Below, in pieces: positions 23,770-36,239 of a DNA stretch of 64,000 nt (position 1 is the stretch's first letter; every line of letters starts with the position of its first letter). A program made the position numbers and the translations under genes. The stretch lies in the NCBI GenBank assembly GCA_946699065.1, contig CAMPDV010001520.1, positions 57,409-121,408 on the forward strand. The letters run 5' to 3'. The notes under the pieces were generated by a model. It saw only the letters and a list, made by a program, of their open reading frames with translations, did no database searches and was not told where the DNA came from. The DNA is from Loxodes magnus (taxonomy: Eukaryota; Ciliophora; Karyorelictea; Loxodida; Loxodidae).

Positions 23770-24350
23770 TAGGATGTAAATGAATCGTTCAGGTCTTCTT
23801 AAAAGATTGCTTCTTCTATTGCATATCGTATTGTACAGATTTAACCTTTCTTGATCTTAGGAATTTTTCTTCAATCTCAATTAGGTCCCAACATCTTCCT
23901 CGTCCTTCTTTTTTGAGCATTTACTATATCCAATAGTAATTAATCTCCACCGAATAATTTTTTCTTGTAAAGTCTTTCTTCTGGAGAACAGTATAATTTT
24001 GTCATATTATTTCATATCTTTCAAATATTAGATTCTTGCTTCTTCTGAAAATACCAGCATCTTCTAAAAATGTGTCCAATCTTTTAACAATAAAAACATC
24101 TTGTTTTATAATATTTCGAGTTATATCCTATTTTTAAGTATTTTTAGCATTTTTTGAATTTTAAAAAATTGGCAATTTTTTTCCGATCCGAAAAAGAATT
24201 TAAATTTTGTTCTTCTATTATTATAGGACCATTATTAAGATTAGAATTGTATGATTTATTAATTTCTACTATTTTTTGCTCCGTTTTTCCAGTTTTTAAT
24301 TACCTTGCCACCATCAAGGTTTTAATGCTTATTTCCGTTTTTAACCATTA
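23770..24350 (-). mobile_element. Zinc-knuckle ORF1-like mobile fragment
   Basis: On the minus strand a CCHC zinc knuckle is readable near 24060-24100 (CFYCQKIGHIFRRC: C-x2-C-x4-H-x4-C), followed by about 300 bases of basic sequence. Related knuckles lie at 27.8-28.1, 28.5 and 57.1 kb. Such knuckles are typical of nucleic-acid-binding ORF1 or gag-like proteins of retroelements. No polymerase is attached, so the family assignment (non-LTR preferred) is tentative. Confidence 0.5.
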
Positions 24351-24359
24351 ATTTTGTTT

Positions 24360-26150
24360 TATAATTATTGTACAGTAAAAGTTAGAGAATCTAATGGTTA
24401 AATAAAGTCTAGAAGTGATAGTTGCATTTTTTTTCCCCGCTTCTAGGGAGTATATTTCGATTAGAGAGTTTTATGGTTAGATTTGGTGTTAGTTTTTGGT
24501 AGATGATTTCTTATAATTTTATATATATAAATTATATATTAGAATATCAAAGTTAGACTGTTATACTTGTTTGAAAAGTAAAATAAATGAAATAATTTAA
24601 TCTTCTTTACGAGTTTATTTAGGAATAGCAATAAGATATAGTATTTAAGAATATTAACTAAAATATTAGTTTTAAGCATAAAAATAAAATTAAAATTAGT
24701 ATAGCCAAGTATTAGGAAATAAAGCATGATAAATAGGTAAGTTAAATTAATAAATCTATTGCATCAAAAAGATGATTTGGCAATAAAAGCATTTGTAATT
24801 TCTAAGAACTATACACATATTTTAAATTAGTGTTATTGAATATTTGATTTATGCATCTAAAATTGAGTTAATTTATGGTATAATAGTAATTTAGTTTAAA
24901 TAATATAATTAGAGCCAAGAAAATGAAAGTTTATAGTGAAATTGCAAGGATAGACTGAATAATATATGAAAGGCACTTATAATAATAAAATAATTAGTTT
25001 AGGTAAATAGTACATAAAGGAAATAATAATTGAATATCATAAGGTAAAGTGTTACAACGAATAGCTATTTATAGATTTGTTTTAATATCTATTAGTATAT
25101 GCTAAATAAAGTTAAAATTATAAAGTATTTACTTATAAATTTAAGAGTTACTAAAATAATAATATCAAGGTTAAGTCCCTTATGCTATCTAAGCATATAA
25201 ATAAATATAAAATTCTTTAGTAAACTAGTTTTCATTAATAATTAATTTATCTAATATTAAATAAAAAGTAGACATACAGTTAGCTGTTTAAGGATTATTA
25301 AAACTTAAATTCAAAAAGCTTAAGAGAAATAAATGCTATATTAAATAGAATTAAGAGCATATACAAAATTAAAACTATTATACCATATAATAAAAATATT
25401 ATTTCAGAATTCTCACTATCTAAACATTTTTATATGACCAAGTGCAAAAATATTATTTACAACTTTTAGATGGTTAAAAGAAATATAATGAGCAATGTGT
25501 GTATTAAATAAAATTAAAATAATAACTAAACTAATAATAAAACTTAACTAATTTTAGGGGTAAAATTCATTTTATTATAAGTGACTACTCTGGATGAAAA
25601 TCTATTTAAATAACTATTTATTATTATTTTAAAGTTAAAATTATTATGATCTAGTTAATATAGTATCTCTATTGAAGGATATAAGCAAGTCTTTAATGGT
25701 CATTAATTAACTTAAATTATTATAAAATAAAGATAAATTAAATTAAATTAATTAAATATCCTGGATATATAAGAGCAAGCAGTTATTAACTATAAGAGTA
25801 AAATAACTAATTTATTATAATTTAAGAGAAAATCAAGTTTATTAATGTTTCACTTTATTTGCTTATATACTTCTTAAGCTTTACATTTTTCTTTTACTAT
25901 TATCAAAATTGGAATTTAAGAGAACCCGCTATTTGAATGCAATGAAATCTATGATTGGAAAAAATTAGTATCTAAATTAAAAAAATCTAAATATTTAAAA
26001 AATTTATAGAATAGTGAACTAAATTTAGAATCAAGTGCTAAAATAGTTTATTTAATACCTTAATCAATAAAACTAAATTATAGAAGCTAATAAAGCATAG
26101 CAAGTAGACTAGATTGTTAATCTAATTTAATAATTAATATAATTTAAATT
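24360..26150. other. AT-rich region, no supported gene
   Basis: One + strand frame can be read right through with TGA as Trp, but its TGA density is close to random and it shows no motif, so no CDS is called. Confidence 0.4.
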
Positions 26151-26159
26151 GAAATCGAG

Positions 26160-26964
26160 GAACTAAAACAAAGACTATTAAAAAATAGTCTTAAAGTTTA
26201 TATCAGTATTTTATCTTAGCTTTCTAGAGCTATATTAGCAGTTCTAAAATTAGCAAAATTCCTTATGAAGTCGAATTTCCTCTTTTAGATAAAGGATAAT
26301 ATTTCCTCTTAATTTTTAAAATTAAACCAACTGGCTTAAGTACCAGTACTTGAGGAAGGGATTTTTTGATAACTGAAAGTTATGCAATTTTGATGTAAAA
26401 TTTAAAAATAAAATTATAAAATAACTCTATCCTAGAGATCCAATAGAAGGAGCTAAAGTAGATTAGCCACTAAATTGATATCATACTAATCTAAGAATAT
26501 CAGAAATTTAACTATTATTTTCTACTCTTTTTATACCTAAATTAGAGATAAAGTCTATTAGTTAGGAAGAAAGAAGTGCTAACCTTATAGATCAATTATT
26601 AAAAAGTAAATAGAAATTTTTATTAAGAAACTAAATTATATTGGCAGATATTGTTTTTGAGTGAAATTTTTATAAATAAAATTACTATAATTAAGTGACT
26701 AAAATTTATAATTTGGATTCTAAAAATAAACTTTAGATAGATTTAAAGAGTGAACGCTTGAAATTATGAAGACAAAATAATTATAAGAAAAGTCATTAAA
26801 TTCTATAGTAACTTCTGGAAAAAAGAAAGATTAATTAGCTACAAGCAAGTCATGAAGATTAAATATTTTCTTCAGAATATTCCTTTATTAAAAGTTAAAT
26901 ATCTGAATAGTATAACTAATGCTTTTATAATAGAAAGTATAGAGTAGGTTTTATTATTGTATGA
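26160..26964 (+). CDS. Possible unidentified protein gene
   Basis: From about 26430 the + strand reads RDPIEGAKVDQPLNWYHTNL (TGA as W in NWY) and stays in one frame to TGA at 26962. It has helical Lys/Gln/Glu/Leu-rich composition and only three TGA codons in about 180. A neighbouring frame upstream (26270-26410) reads VEFPLLDKGQYFLLIFKIKP, so an intron or frameshift may lie near 26410. I recognise no family. The start is not determined. Confidence 0.3.
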
Positions 26965-27505
26965 TATAAAAGCTTAAATTTGATTTCTTTAAGTAAGTGT
27001 CTTAATTTAATTTACTAAAATGCTAAATATTATATTTCGATTATAGTTTAAAGAATTATTCTTTATATATAATAAATATGCTTTATATCAATTTAACTAT
27101 TTAAGTTTAATACTTATATTTTAAGTTTTAGTTTCTTAATAATTTATATTTAAGAAAGATAAATATCTTGAAAAACTGGATTAATATATTAGACTTTTAT
27201 AAATCATAATACTTAGACCTTAAATAAGCTAACGGTAGACTGTAATTAAAATTATTTTCTGGGACAATTGTTGAAAAGATTACGCTAAATTTAAATTAAA
27301 ATTTTTACCTAATGAAAAAGATTAGCTTTTAAATACAAAAATTTTGGTAAGTGTTATATAGATAAGTTTTACCAAACTAGATATAGTTAGTTATACCTTT
27401 TATAACTTGCAGTATTAAATCCTAAAATTAAAATATTTTTTATAATTTAATATATTATACTATTCTATGAAGTCTTTATTTAGTATAATTAACACACTTT
27501 TAAAA

Positions 27506-27577
27506 GGGCTGTTCCGGGAATTGAACCCGGGACCTCTCGCACCCTAAGCGAGAATCATACCACTAGACCAAACAACC
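27506..27577 (-). tRNA. tRNA-Pro(AGG)
   Basis: On the minus strand a full 72-nt cloverleaf: acceptor GGTTGTT pairs with AACAGCC, D-arm GGTCTAGTGGTATGATT, anticodon stem TCTCGC/GCGAGA with loop TTAGGGT (anticodon AGG), and T-arm CCCGGGTTCAATTCCCGG. The sequence closely follows eukaryotic tRNA-Pro. A short T run follows the 3' end on the minus strand. CCA is not encoded, as expected. Confidence 0.95.
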
Positions 27578-27639
27578 TGTTAATTAAGATATAAAAAGTT
27601 CTTTAAATATGAATATTGTTTCTTTCTACTAATATTTAA

Positions 27640-28190
27640 GTTTTTTATTTTAGAATGAAAGAAATTAAGAATCATTTTTATGATGATTCTTTAAAAGAAA
27701 AATAGTTTTTTCGGTTTATCAACTCAATCTTTATTCCTCTAATTTTACCTCTTATAAGAAGCTTTAATGCTAATATTTTCCAGTTTTTTCGAGTTTTAGC
27801 ACTAGCTAGTCTTGATTCTCTTCGTGTTTAAATCTTTTTATCAGGATTTATTATTGCTATTTTTTCAGGTTTCAATATGTCTAAAATTCTTTTTATCCTA
27901 TATACTTCACCATTCTTCCTACATAAATCTAGTTCTTCACCTGATTCATTTTCTCTTTACCTGTTTTTGTAGTCTTTATTCTTTAAATTTCTTGAAGGCA
28001 GGAAATTTTTTCCATAAGTGCCATTTAATTTTACAATAGTAGCATAATTTTCTAATCTTTGTACATTTTTCCCTTTTAATAGTAGCTTTTCAATTTCTGT
28101 ATTATTTTTAAAGCTTACCTACATTATATTAGTTCTTTTAAGTACTTTTTCTATTTTATTTTCTTATTCTTGTAATTTCTTCTATAACGC
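27640..28190 (-). mobile_element. Zinc-knuckle ORF1-like mobile fragment
   Basis: On the minus strand, near 28010-28050, CYYCKIKWHLWKK keeps the first part of a zinc knuckle within a Lys/Gln-rich segment. It lies directly downstream of the ATT tail of the neighbouring element (28206-28221), giving two related fragments head to tail. Fossil; no polymerase seen. Confidence 0.45.
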
Positions 28191-28199
28191 TGCAGTCTA

Positions 28200-29145
28200 T
28201 TATAAAAATAATAATAATAAAATTAAGTTTGGCAATCTTTGAGGAGTTTCACCTCTTCCTGCCGATCGCCGGATTGCTCCGGGATTTAATAAAAATGTTT
28301 AAAAATTTGATCTCCTCTCTCTTGGTCATATTGTCTTCGGTTTCATCTTCCATTCTGTTCTGATTTCTTTCTTTAGATCTTGCAGCTCCTTCATATAAAG
28401 TTTTTCTCTATTGTAGTTGATATTTTTTCCTTTATTGCGCTTGTATTTTCTTTGCTTTGCTCATTATTAATTCTTGAAACTTAGGAACTTCCTACATCTT
28501 CTTCATAAATGTTCTCCCGAATTACAATAATAACATCTTTTCTGAATTCTTTTAGGTTTTCTTGTTTCTTCCTTTTCAATCACCATTTGATCACTTCTTT
28601 GCTTATTTTACTCTATTTTTCGTTGCAGTTACTCTTCTATTTTTCAAGTCTATTATCCAGTTTGTCTGTTTCTGACGCTAATTTTGTGATTAGCTACTCT
28701 GATCTTGTGATATGTTCCAAAAAGCGCTTAATTCTCTTTCTTAGGACAAGAGTCTTGATTCCATTCTTCTGCTAGGTTAAAATGTTGCATTAACTTATCA
28801 TTGTCCTTCTTTAGCTTCTTGATATCTTCCTGGAGATTTAGTACCACTTTGATGAGCTATTTCATGCTCGTCTGGCCAGAAGGATTAAATTATAATACCT
28901 CCTGGTGCAAAGTAGACTTCGTTCTGGGTTTCTCCTGAGACGTTAGAGTGATTGCATGAGTGATTTTCTTAGATTACTTCTGTTCTTCTTGGACCTATGT
29001 TCCGGATTATTAAGAAAAGGCTAGGGTTAAGTAAAAGAAGACTGGCTGAGAGTGTTTTCTGGTTTACTCTCCTTCTTGGAGGTGATGTAGAAACCTTTTT
29101 TGAAGCCTTCGATTTTTTTAGTCTATTATAGTTATTTGAGAAGTT
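28200..29145 (-). mobile_element. Short retroelement with zinc knuckle, 3' hairpin and (ATT)n tail
   Basis: A minus-strand element of about 945 bp. Its first 150 bases read as a basic Ser/Arg/Lys-rich N-terminus (SKASKKVSTSPPRRRVNQK). A CCHC knuckle CYYCNSGEHLWRRC is at about 28495-28540. The 3' end carries a GC-richer block with short hairpins (GAGGTGAAACTCCTC near 28240) and an ATT-repeat tail at 28206-28221. There is room for an ORF1 protein only, so it is probably non-autonomous, depending on a non-LTR reverse transcriptase such as that at 47 kb. Confidence 0.6.
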
Positions 29146-29149
29146 TGAG

Positions 29150-30060
29150 TATGGTTGTATTTCCCTTTAATAATTGAATAATATTGATTTGAGTATAGAT
29201 AAAGGTATATATAAATTTTGGTTATGTTATTGAATAGAAGAATGAATAATTATAGAACTAAGTTTACTTTTAAGGAACTAACTGTTTAATTATTGATATG
29301 ATAAATGGTTTAGTTATTATAGCTATAAACTAATTTAAAAGAATACCTAAATTATAAAAATATGAACTAAAGCAGCAAAGGAATGTTGATATAGATTTGA
29401 TTAATTTGATTAAATAGAGAGACATTAAATCCTTTAGTTGATATAGTTAAATGAATAATAGAAAGGAATAATATATATGTAATAATCTATATCTGTTAAG
29501 GATTAATTTATTTAAATATTAAGATAATTATAATTATTAAACTTACACTAAAGTAAAAAGTTTAAGAACATTCATTAAAATAGGTACTTCAAAAGAGACT
29601 TATGGTTTGTGGGTAAATATAATGATAAAAATTAAAGTTAGTTAAATTAAAAAATATAGAAAAATAGAAATTTTAAGAATATAATATCTTAAAGCTAGCA
29701 GTTTAAAATTAAATAATCACAAAATTATAAGCTTAACACAAAAACTATTTGGATAAATGTATAGTAAAAATGAAAGATATAATTAAAGCTAAACTTGAGA
29801 ATGGTAATTAAACTATCTTTAAATATTTAAAAATATAAAAGCTTTCTTAAAAATTATTTATTGTAATATGAAAAATTTATAAATAAAACTAAAAAGAGAA
29901 AGAATATAAATATAGTAATTAGAATACAAATAAATATTACTATCACTAAAAAGGATTTATTATATAAAGTAGATTAAAATTAAATAATGTAATTAATATC
30001 CTCAATTTATATCTATCTCAGTAATATTCATTTAATATTTACTAACATTCTAAAATACTT
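29150..30060. other. AT-rich spacer before the tRNA pair
   Basis: Nothing recognisable on either strand. Confidence 0.5.
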
Positions 30061-30064
30061 AATC

Positions 30065-30137
30065 AAACACCTAAGGGACTTCAACCCTTTACCACCAGCT
30101 TAAAAGGCTGGCGCTCTACCGACTGAGCTGGCTTATT
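30065..30137 (-). tRNA. tRNA-Lys(TTT)-like, degenerate
   Basis: On the minus strand the D-arm GCTCAGTCGGTAGAGC and anticodon arm CCAGC-CTTTTAA-GCTGG (anticodon TTT) are well formed. The T-loop reads TTGAAGT, so the near-invariant C56 is G. The acceptor arms AATAAGC and AGGTGTT have three mispairs out of seven. It is therefore likely a tRNA pseudogene, or a gene whose 5' end has been replaced. Confidence 0.6.
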
Positions 30138-30193
30138 TAATATATCTTATATTTATTAAATATTATCATTATAACAAATTAAAATAATAAAAA

Positions 30194-30266
30194 TGGAGAA
30201 CACGGGTATCGATCCCGTTGCCTCTCGCATGCAAAGCGAGCGGTCTTGCATTTGAGCTAGTTCCCC
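30194..30266 (-). tRNA. tRNA-Ala(TGC)
   Basis: On the minus strand the acceptor GGGGAAC pairs with GTTCTCC (one G-T wobble), with discriminator A. The anticodon arm is CTCGC-TTTGCAT-GCGAG (anticodon TGC) and the T-arm ACGGG-ATCGATA-CCCGT is typical of eukaryotic tRNA-Ala. The D-arm is slightly irregular (G19 is C, and the distal D-stem strand is GACC rather than GAGC). The gene lies 56 bp from the tRNA-Lys-like sequence, in the same orientation. Confidence 0.85.
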
Positions 30267-30299
30267 TTGATAAATATAGATTTGGTTTTCTTAAATACA

Positions 30300-31560
30300 T
30301 AAAAGAGGGATTATAATTAGTATTATAGATTAATAAAGGATTATAATTTATTTATTTAGCTATATTTTAATTATTTATTATGAGTTTTAAAATAGTTTCA
30401 TTATTTGCTTAATAGCTATATTGCTATGTAATTGTAAAATCTATATTATGATTGTGGTGCTCTAAGATAATATAATGGTTTCATTATTTTTATTATTATA
30501 CTTTTTATTATTTGAATGAACTGCAATGTTTATAATTAAATATTTAGCTTTTAATTAAGCTTTTATTTTATTTTTATTCAAATTCATTTAATCAATCTTT
30601 TCAATTTTTATAAGCATCAGCAATCATTTTTCCTTCATTATGTATTATTGAGTCATAAGTTCCAAAATATTTTTATAATTAAGTTTTATATAAATTAATT
30701 CATTTGAGCATCTGCTTATAAATCATATTTTATAATTAACAAATTTAGAATCACTATTTAATCTCAAAAATACTACAAAATATCTTCAAATTTTCTATGC
30801 ACCTACCTCCATTCAAGTATAACTGCAACCAAATTATCACAGATATTCATTTTAATACAATTCTTTTCCATTTCGCATTATAAACTTTAACTTATTACTA
30901 CAGTCTCTTATAAGTTGAGAACAACCTAACAACTTTACTTTTTAACCAAAATTCAGATTTATACTAAGTAAACTGTCAGTTCTGTTTAATTACATTTTTC
31001 ACTATTTTAAATTAAAAGACTTAATTGCTAGAAAGTAACTGGATTGCCTTTTTCTTAATATATATCTAATATGCTGATAAACCTTTTATATTTAAAATGT
31101 TCTAGTGTTTGCTATTTAGCAAAATTATTAGAATCTGATCTTGTTTAGGAATCTAGAATTGCCTGAAGGAACATTTTTACTCTCTGCTGAAATTCCTTAG
31201 AAAATAAATCAATTAAGAAAGCATTAGTTCTTGAATGTAAAATCTTAGTACTAGTTTACTCTACGCTAATTATATCCCCTTTTCCTATATTAAAATTGAT
31301 AAAAATTAGAATAAACACTATATTCTACTATTCTGATCCTTGTCTTTCTAAAATAAAAGCTAAATAATATTTCTAATAGTAGTTATGTTTCTGTATAGCT
31401 TACTTAGATAATGAATATGCAAATATAAAAAAGAAAAGGTAAATTTAAAAGTTTGATTATAAATAAATATGGAAATGATAATAATAAGAAATAAAGATTT
31501 ATAAGAATAATATTTTAAACCATGTAATAATGCTATCCTATTATTTTATTTAGTTATATC
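30300..31560. other. AT-rich spacer, no gene seen
   Basis: No motif or RNA gene recognised between tRNA-Ala and the end of the F-box/LRR gene. Confidence 0.45.
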
Positions 31561-31585
31561 ATTTAATTATTCAATATTAAGTCTA

Positions 31586-33532
31586 TCAATTCTTTTTAAG
31601 TCTTCAACTAAAGTCTTCCTATTCTAAATCCATTTCTTCTAATTTGTTTAACTTAATAAAAATGCTATATTCAATTATTATTTTTTTAAATTTTTGGCTT
31701 AACTTAACGATATATTCTTCTTTTATTTTAGAACAACCAGATAAATTTAATTTTTTTAAACTATTCCAAATTTAATATTAAAATCCTTATTCATCTTATA
31801 AAGGAAACGCTTCTTAGTTTATTTCTCTATTATAACTTAAATCTAAGTAATCAAGCTAGTTACAGTTTTTTATTATTTAAATAACATCTTCGTTACTTAA
31901 ATTGCAATAACTAATTTCTAATTTTTTTATAGTAGGTATTTTTACTATTTCACTAACTAAATTTTTCTGGTTTATTTCACAAAATTAAAGTTTAATACTT
32001 TGTAATTATTAGCAATAAGTATTTAATATCTTGAAAGTATCTTTTTATAATCCTTGCATTTAATTTAGTTAAATTTCTTTTAATTTCTAGCAACTTTGTA
32101 ATATAAAATTAATAGTTTAAGACTTAGGTTTATTTAATTATAAATATTAAATGTTCTTATTATAAATTCCTATTTAATGAAATGTCTAATCTTAAATATT
32201 ATCTTAATTTTCAAGATACAATTTCTTTAAATTAGGAGAGTGTATCAGGATTAGTTATAAAATGACATCTCTTAAATTATTACAACTCTAAATGCTAACA
32301 TCCACAAGTTAAAGTAACTTTTTAATTTAAGAGCTTTAATCTTATTCTACTTCTTAAATTCACTAAGCTAAGCTGGATTACTTTAAATGTTAATCATCTA
32401 TAGCAGTGACTCTATGAAATTATATTAATACTAAGAAGGGAGAGTTATATAGTACTAACTTGATAAATTGATTACTTATTTATACAGGTCCAGATAAGGA
32501 TAATTACTATAACTTAAATTATTCCTAAATCTAGAAGTTAATATTACTCATTAGCTGCTATTCTTTTTCTTATATTTATACATTTTCTTATTCATTCTCT
32601 TAAATTTCTCAATTGAAAAAGATGAGACTTTTCAAATTTTTAGATCTACAAACTAAAAGGATAAACCAATAAGAATTATAAAATTTTAGATTACTAATCC
32701 TAATAGTTTATAAACTGTTTTGCCTATAAAAGAATTCTTAAGCTTCTTACACTGAAGTATCTTTACATTCTATATCTAAATTTTATAGTTAAGAACCCCC
32801 GAATTTATTTAATCATCTGTTTAATATTTCAAGTTTTATAAATGGAATAGTAATTAGATTAGGACAAAATTCTATTATACTTTATATATCAAAGGTATAC
32901 TAAATGCTAATATCTTGTAGATTTTATCCCTTTAATTATAGAAAACTCTTTATCTTTTCATTTTCTAATTTAGTACTTACTAATTCTAGACTTTTCAAAT
33001 TCAAGTTTTAGCAATAATCTAGCAAGAATTATCCTGTTAATTATTCTGTGTTATATAAGTAAATTAATTCTAGCTTAGGTAATTATTGTAAAAACCATAA
33101 AGATTAATCATTTAAATCTCCATTAATTCTTAGGTATCTTAGCTAGCTAAAATGAGAAATAGTAAAGCATAAGTTATTATTTAAGTTTATCTCTCTTAAA
33201 TTCAAATCTTTAATTTATAGTTATTAATTGTTTCTTAAGCCTTTCAGTCTTTAATAGATACTAACTAGTAATATATCAGAAATCTAATTTTTCAATCTTT
33301 CAGGAAATTTATAAGTGTTTATTGTTAAAGTCTCTACATCAGATTTAGATACTTACTTTAATGTTCATTTAACTTAGCTTTTGGTAATTTACTTATCTTC
33401 TTAATAACTACCAATTACTAGAGAGCTATAAATGTACCTATATTAGTTGAAATATCTATTGGCTTATTGCAGAATAGCAATGTCTTTACTTTCTAAGAAC
33501 TAAATAATGTAGTTTATAATATTTTAATTCAT
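31586..33532 (-). CDS. F-box-like leucine-rich-repeat protein
   Basis: ATG at 33532 opens 648 codons on the minus strand without a frameshift, ending in TGA at 31588-31586. Residues about 3-35 (NIINYIIQFLESKDIAILQQ) resemble an F-box. The rest is a series of LRRs of the 24-28-residue cysteine-containing type, e.g. LEISYCNLSNEDVIQIIKNC and LDYLDLSYN and LKKLNLSGCSKIKEEY. F-box/LRR proteins recruit substrates to SCF ubiquitin ligases. Five internal TGA codons occur (before LNKFGG, after LAQ, before EIQENE, and two others), all at places that tolerate Trp. With TGA as sense the gene is whole; with TGA as stop it is not. It stands alone, with no operon-like neighbour. Confidence 0.7.
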
Positions 33533-33849
33533 CCAAACTTTTTATATTTAGCTCTCTTTCACTTTTTACTTTTATACTTGAAGCTCTATTTTATTTATCC
33601 CAATAGTAACTTCTTAGTTTCCCAGTGTATTTAGTTACTGATTGAAATCTTAGTTTATATCTTGCTTCAATTCTGTTCTTTGATGTTCTACTTAAAAATT
33701 CTTTTGAAGCTTTGCTTCTTCGTTTCGTCCTAATCCTTTATCCTTCTAAGGTTGAGATAAAGACGTAGCCTAGTTTTACTGATGTTCAGTTCGATATATC
33801 TAGGTTTATTGCTTCTAGCTGGTTAGGTTTTTGTTATTAACACAACAAG

Positions 33850-34240
33850 ATCCCATTTTATATAGTAAAAGGTAGTGTGGTTGAAATAAGGTATTTACAT
33901 TGTAATTAGATAATTCTAAAGAGAATTGTAGAGTAAATTCTAAAGTAAAGTATAGTTATAAAGACACTAATACTTTATATTTAACTATTACTAAATCAGT
34001 TACTTCTATTCTTCTTAATTAACTACTATATACATCTCTACTTTATACTCTTACCTATATCTACTTACTATCTATTTCTCTACTTTAGATACTATTAAGT
34101 TACCCACCTACCTTTATTCTATTCCTATCTACCCTTTACTTCAAAATCCCTTACTAACTTATTCCCATCTAATTACTACCTTTTACTGTCTCTTCGCTAT
34201 CTTTCCTTAAGAGACCAATCTATCATATGAAATGTTGCCT
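33850..34240. other. Pyrimidine-rich spacer
   Basis: The + strand is rich in CTA, TCT and ACC tracts. No gene seen. Confidence 0.4.
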
Positions 34241-34309
34241 TAGAATAGATTTACATGATAACAGCTTTTAGACTAAGAAATATAGTTAAGATTAGGAATA
34301 AAAATTAGC

Positions 34310-34690
34310 TTTATTTAGACCTTTTAGAAGAATAGACTGGATGTGATAAATGCTTCCTTTAAAGGCTCTAAGAGAATTATGACAAACTCAATCTCTGAAG
34401 ACAGGAAGAAAGTTAAGCTTTTACTTTATCAGCTTAAAGTTTGCTATTTAGTCTTAAATAATCAATTCTAGTGCTGAAGCTAAACCAATTTAAAATTTTA
34501 TCGATAATGCTAAGACTTTCGATTATATAAAAAGAGTGAATTAGAACATCAAAAGCAGAGAAGAAGTTCAAGTAAATATAAAAAGTCAACTAAAAATAAG
34601 CTGAAAGCAAATCTATAAAGTTAAACTACCTTCTTATCCATAATAATGCTATATAATCAACATATATCAAGCTCAAATTCAATGATATTG
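34310..34690 (+). other. Weak possible exon
   Basis: The + strand reads as a Lys/Ile/Gln-rich frame including FIDNAKTFDYIKRVNQNIKS. It has no recognisable domain, start or stop, and could be chance. The rest of 34240-34960 shows nothing. Confidence 0.2.
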
Positions 34691-34969
34691 TGCCTATGTA
34701 AATTAGAACTCTTTAAATAGAAATTAAACAAGAGACTAGAAATAATGTTTAATCTTAGTAAAAACCTAATAATAAAGACATAAAATGGTAAATTTATTAT
34801 TTGCTATATATAGATAAATAAAACTTGCTGATGAAATATTAGAGATATAACTTCGAAAAAAATGATCGCGATACAGAATGTAAAAGTATTATGTTAGCTA
34901 TGTCTAAAACGAAGAAATTGAAGAGATATAGTAGTTTAATTAAGTGGCTATACCTAAGTTGGCTTACCA

Positions 34970-36030
34970 CTTTATTTATTATTATTTAATTGAAAAAAAC
35001 AACAATTTAGTCTACATACTCATTGGCTTCATCACTTAAGGCAACTCGACATTGTCCAACTAAAGCGCTTGAATCGGTTCTCTTCCATTTATTATATCCT
35101 TTCTCTTCTCATTATGTACCCCACGAATTATTGATTCTCAAGTAGTCTTGTCCATTTCAGTACCATAACTAACAAGATTTACAACATGGTTAAGATAAGC
35201 ATTATCCATTATAAAAATCTCAAGAATATAATGACCTATTTGAAATATCAACTGCAACTGAGACAATATGTCCATTTACTGCGTTTTTCAAAGCAGCTTC
35301 ATTAGAGAGAACTTCTAAAAAGTTTGCTATTCCGATAATAGTCTTGGATGAATCATATTTGCAGCTTCCATCTTAACCAGTATATGGATAATTTGATTCA
35401 GTCTCTTCACTATTCTATTGCCAATATTGGAAGGCAGAGTCCATCCATCCACCATTGCATCCTTGGTTGCAAAATGAATAAGAACAGTCAATTAGTTCTT
35501 ATTCAGAGAAGGATACCAATAGTAGTTTTTATGAAGTAAGCTCCTTCCCAACTCCTACAGCATTGAAAGCACAGCAGCTTTTGAATTGGTTTTAATCTTT
35601 GACAGATGTTAAAGCTCCCTTCTATTCCCAATCAAGAGAATCAGCAACATTTTATTCATATTAATATATTTAGTTCTATGCCCTGTTTAAGTATCCTTGT
35701 ATCCTAAGCAAGACTTTCAGAATTCTTCGTTAGTCAAATCAGTGAAGTGGTTAACAGCGAATCTTGTGATCATGTTTCTCTAGTTCTAGACTTTAATCCA
35801 GTAATAGTTGTCATGGAAAATATTGTAGCTTTGCTATATCTCTTAGAAAGAACTAAAGTCTTGTTGGATTTCTTATCGAAGGCTTGGAATTAAATCTATG
35901 ATTCTTCAGCACTTTCTTGAAACTAAAATTTTCCCATCAAAGCTCTTCTGTTATTTTTTGCTGCAAGCATCATTAAAGCGACTAAACTGTTTAGGACAGG
36001 CAATAATTTACTAATTAGCTTGGTAGAAGG
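34970..36030 (-). pseudogene. Papain-family (C1A, cathepsin L-like) cysteine protease, decayed
   Basis: On the minus strand the propeptide (I29) segment FAVNHFTDLTNEEF is followed by the mature N-terminus SLDW...GALTSVKDQNQF and the catalytic Cys in SCCAFNAVG. Then come SEQELIDCSYSFCNQGCNGG, WMDSAFQYW, a YPYTGQDGSCKY segment, the catalytic His in LNHVVNLVSYG, the catalytic Asn in INNSWGT, and a normal C-terminus (KWKRTDSSALVGQCRVAL). The pieces lie in at least three frames, with switches near 35550, 35200 and 35170. Tiny introns cannot be excluded, but the last two switches look like single-base changes. In the W-G-E segment after INNSWGT the Trp codon is TGA (35111-35109). The family consists of secreted or lysosomal proteases. 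Confidence 0.75.
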
Positions 36031-36239
36031 CATTTAATTTATTAAATTAGGTATTATTAATTGGCTAACTAGAAAGTAAAATAAAGTTAAGTTTAATAAT
36101 CTAAGCATTAAATACACTTATTTATGTCTAATACTTTACTAGTTTAAGGTTTTAATCCTTTTAGCTTGCTTATTACTTCATTCATTTTTCATTCTTTGTT
36201 GATTACAGGGTAAAGGGTATAATCTTTTTAGTTAAAGGA

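Noticed and set aside
24541-26160. Continuous + strand frame read with TGA as Trp
   Set aside because: With no firm stop codon any frame is open; TGA density is near random and no motif is present.
35348-35539. Small + strand frame MNHICSFHLNQY...
   Set aside because: Antisense of the papain-family protease remnant.
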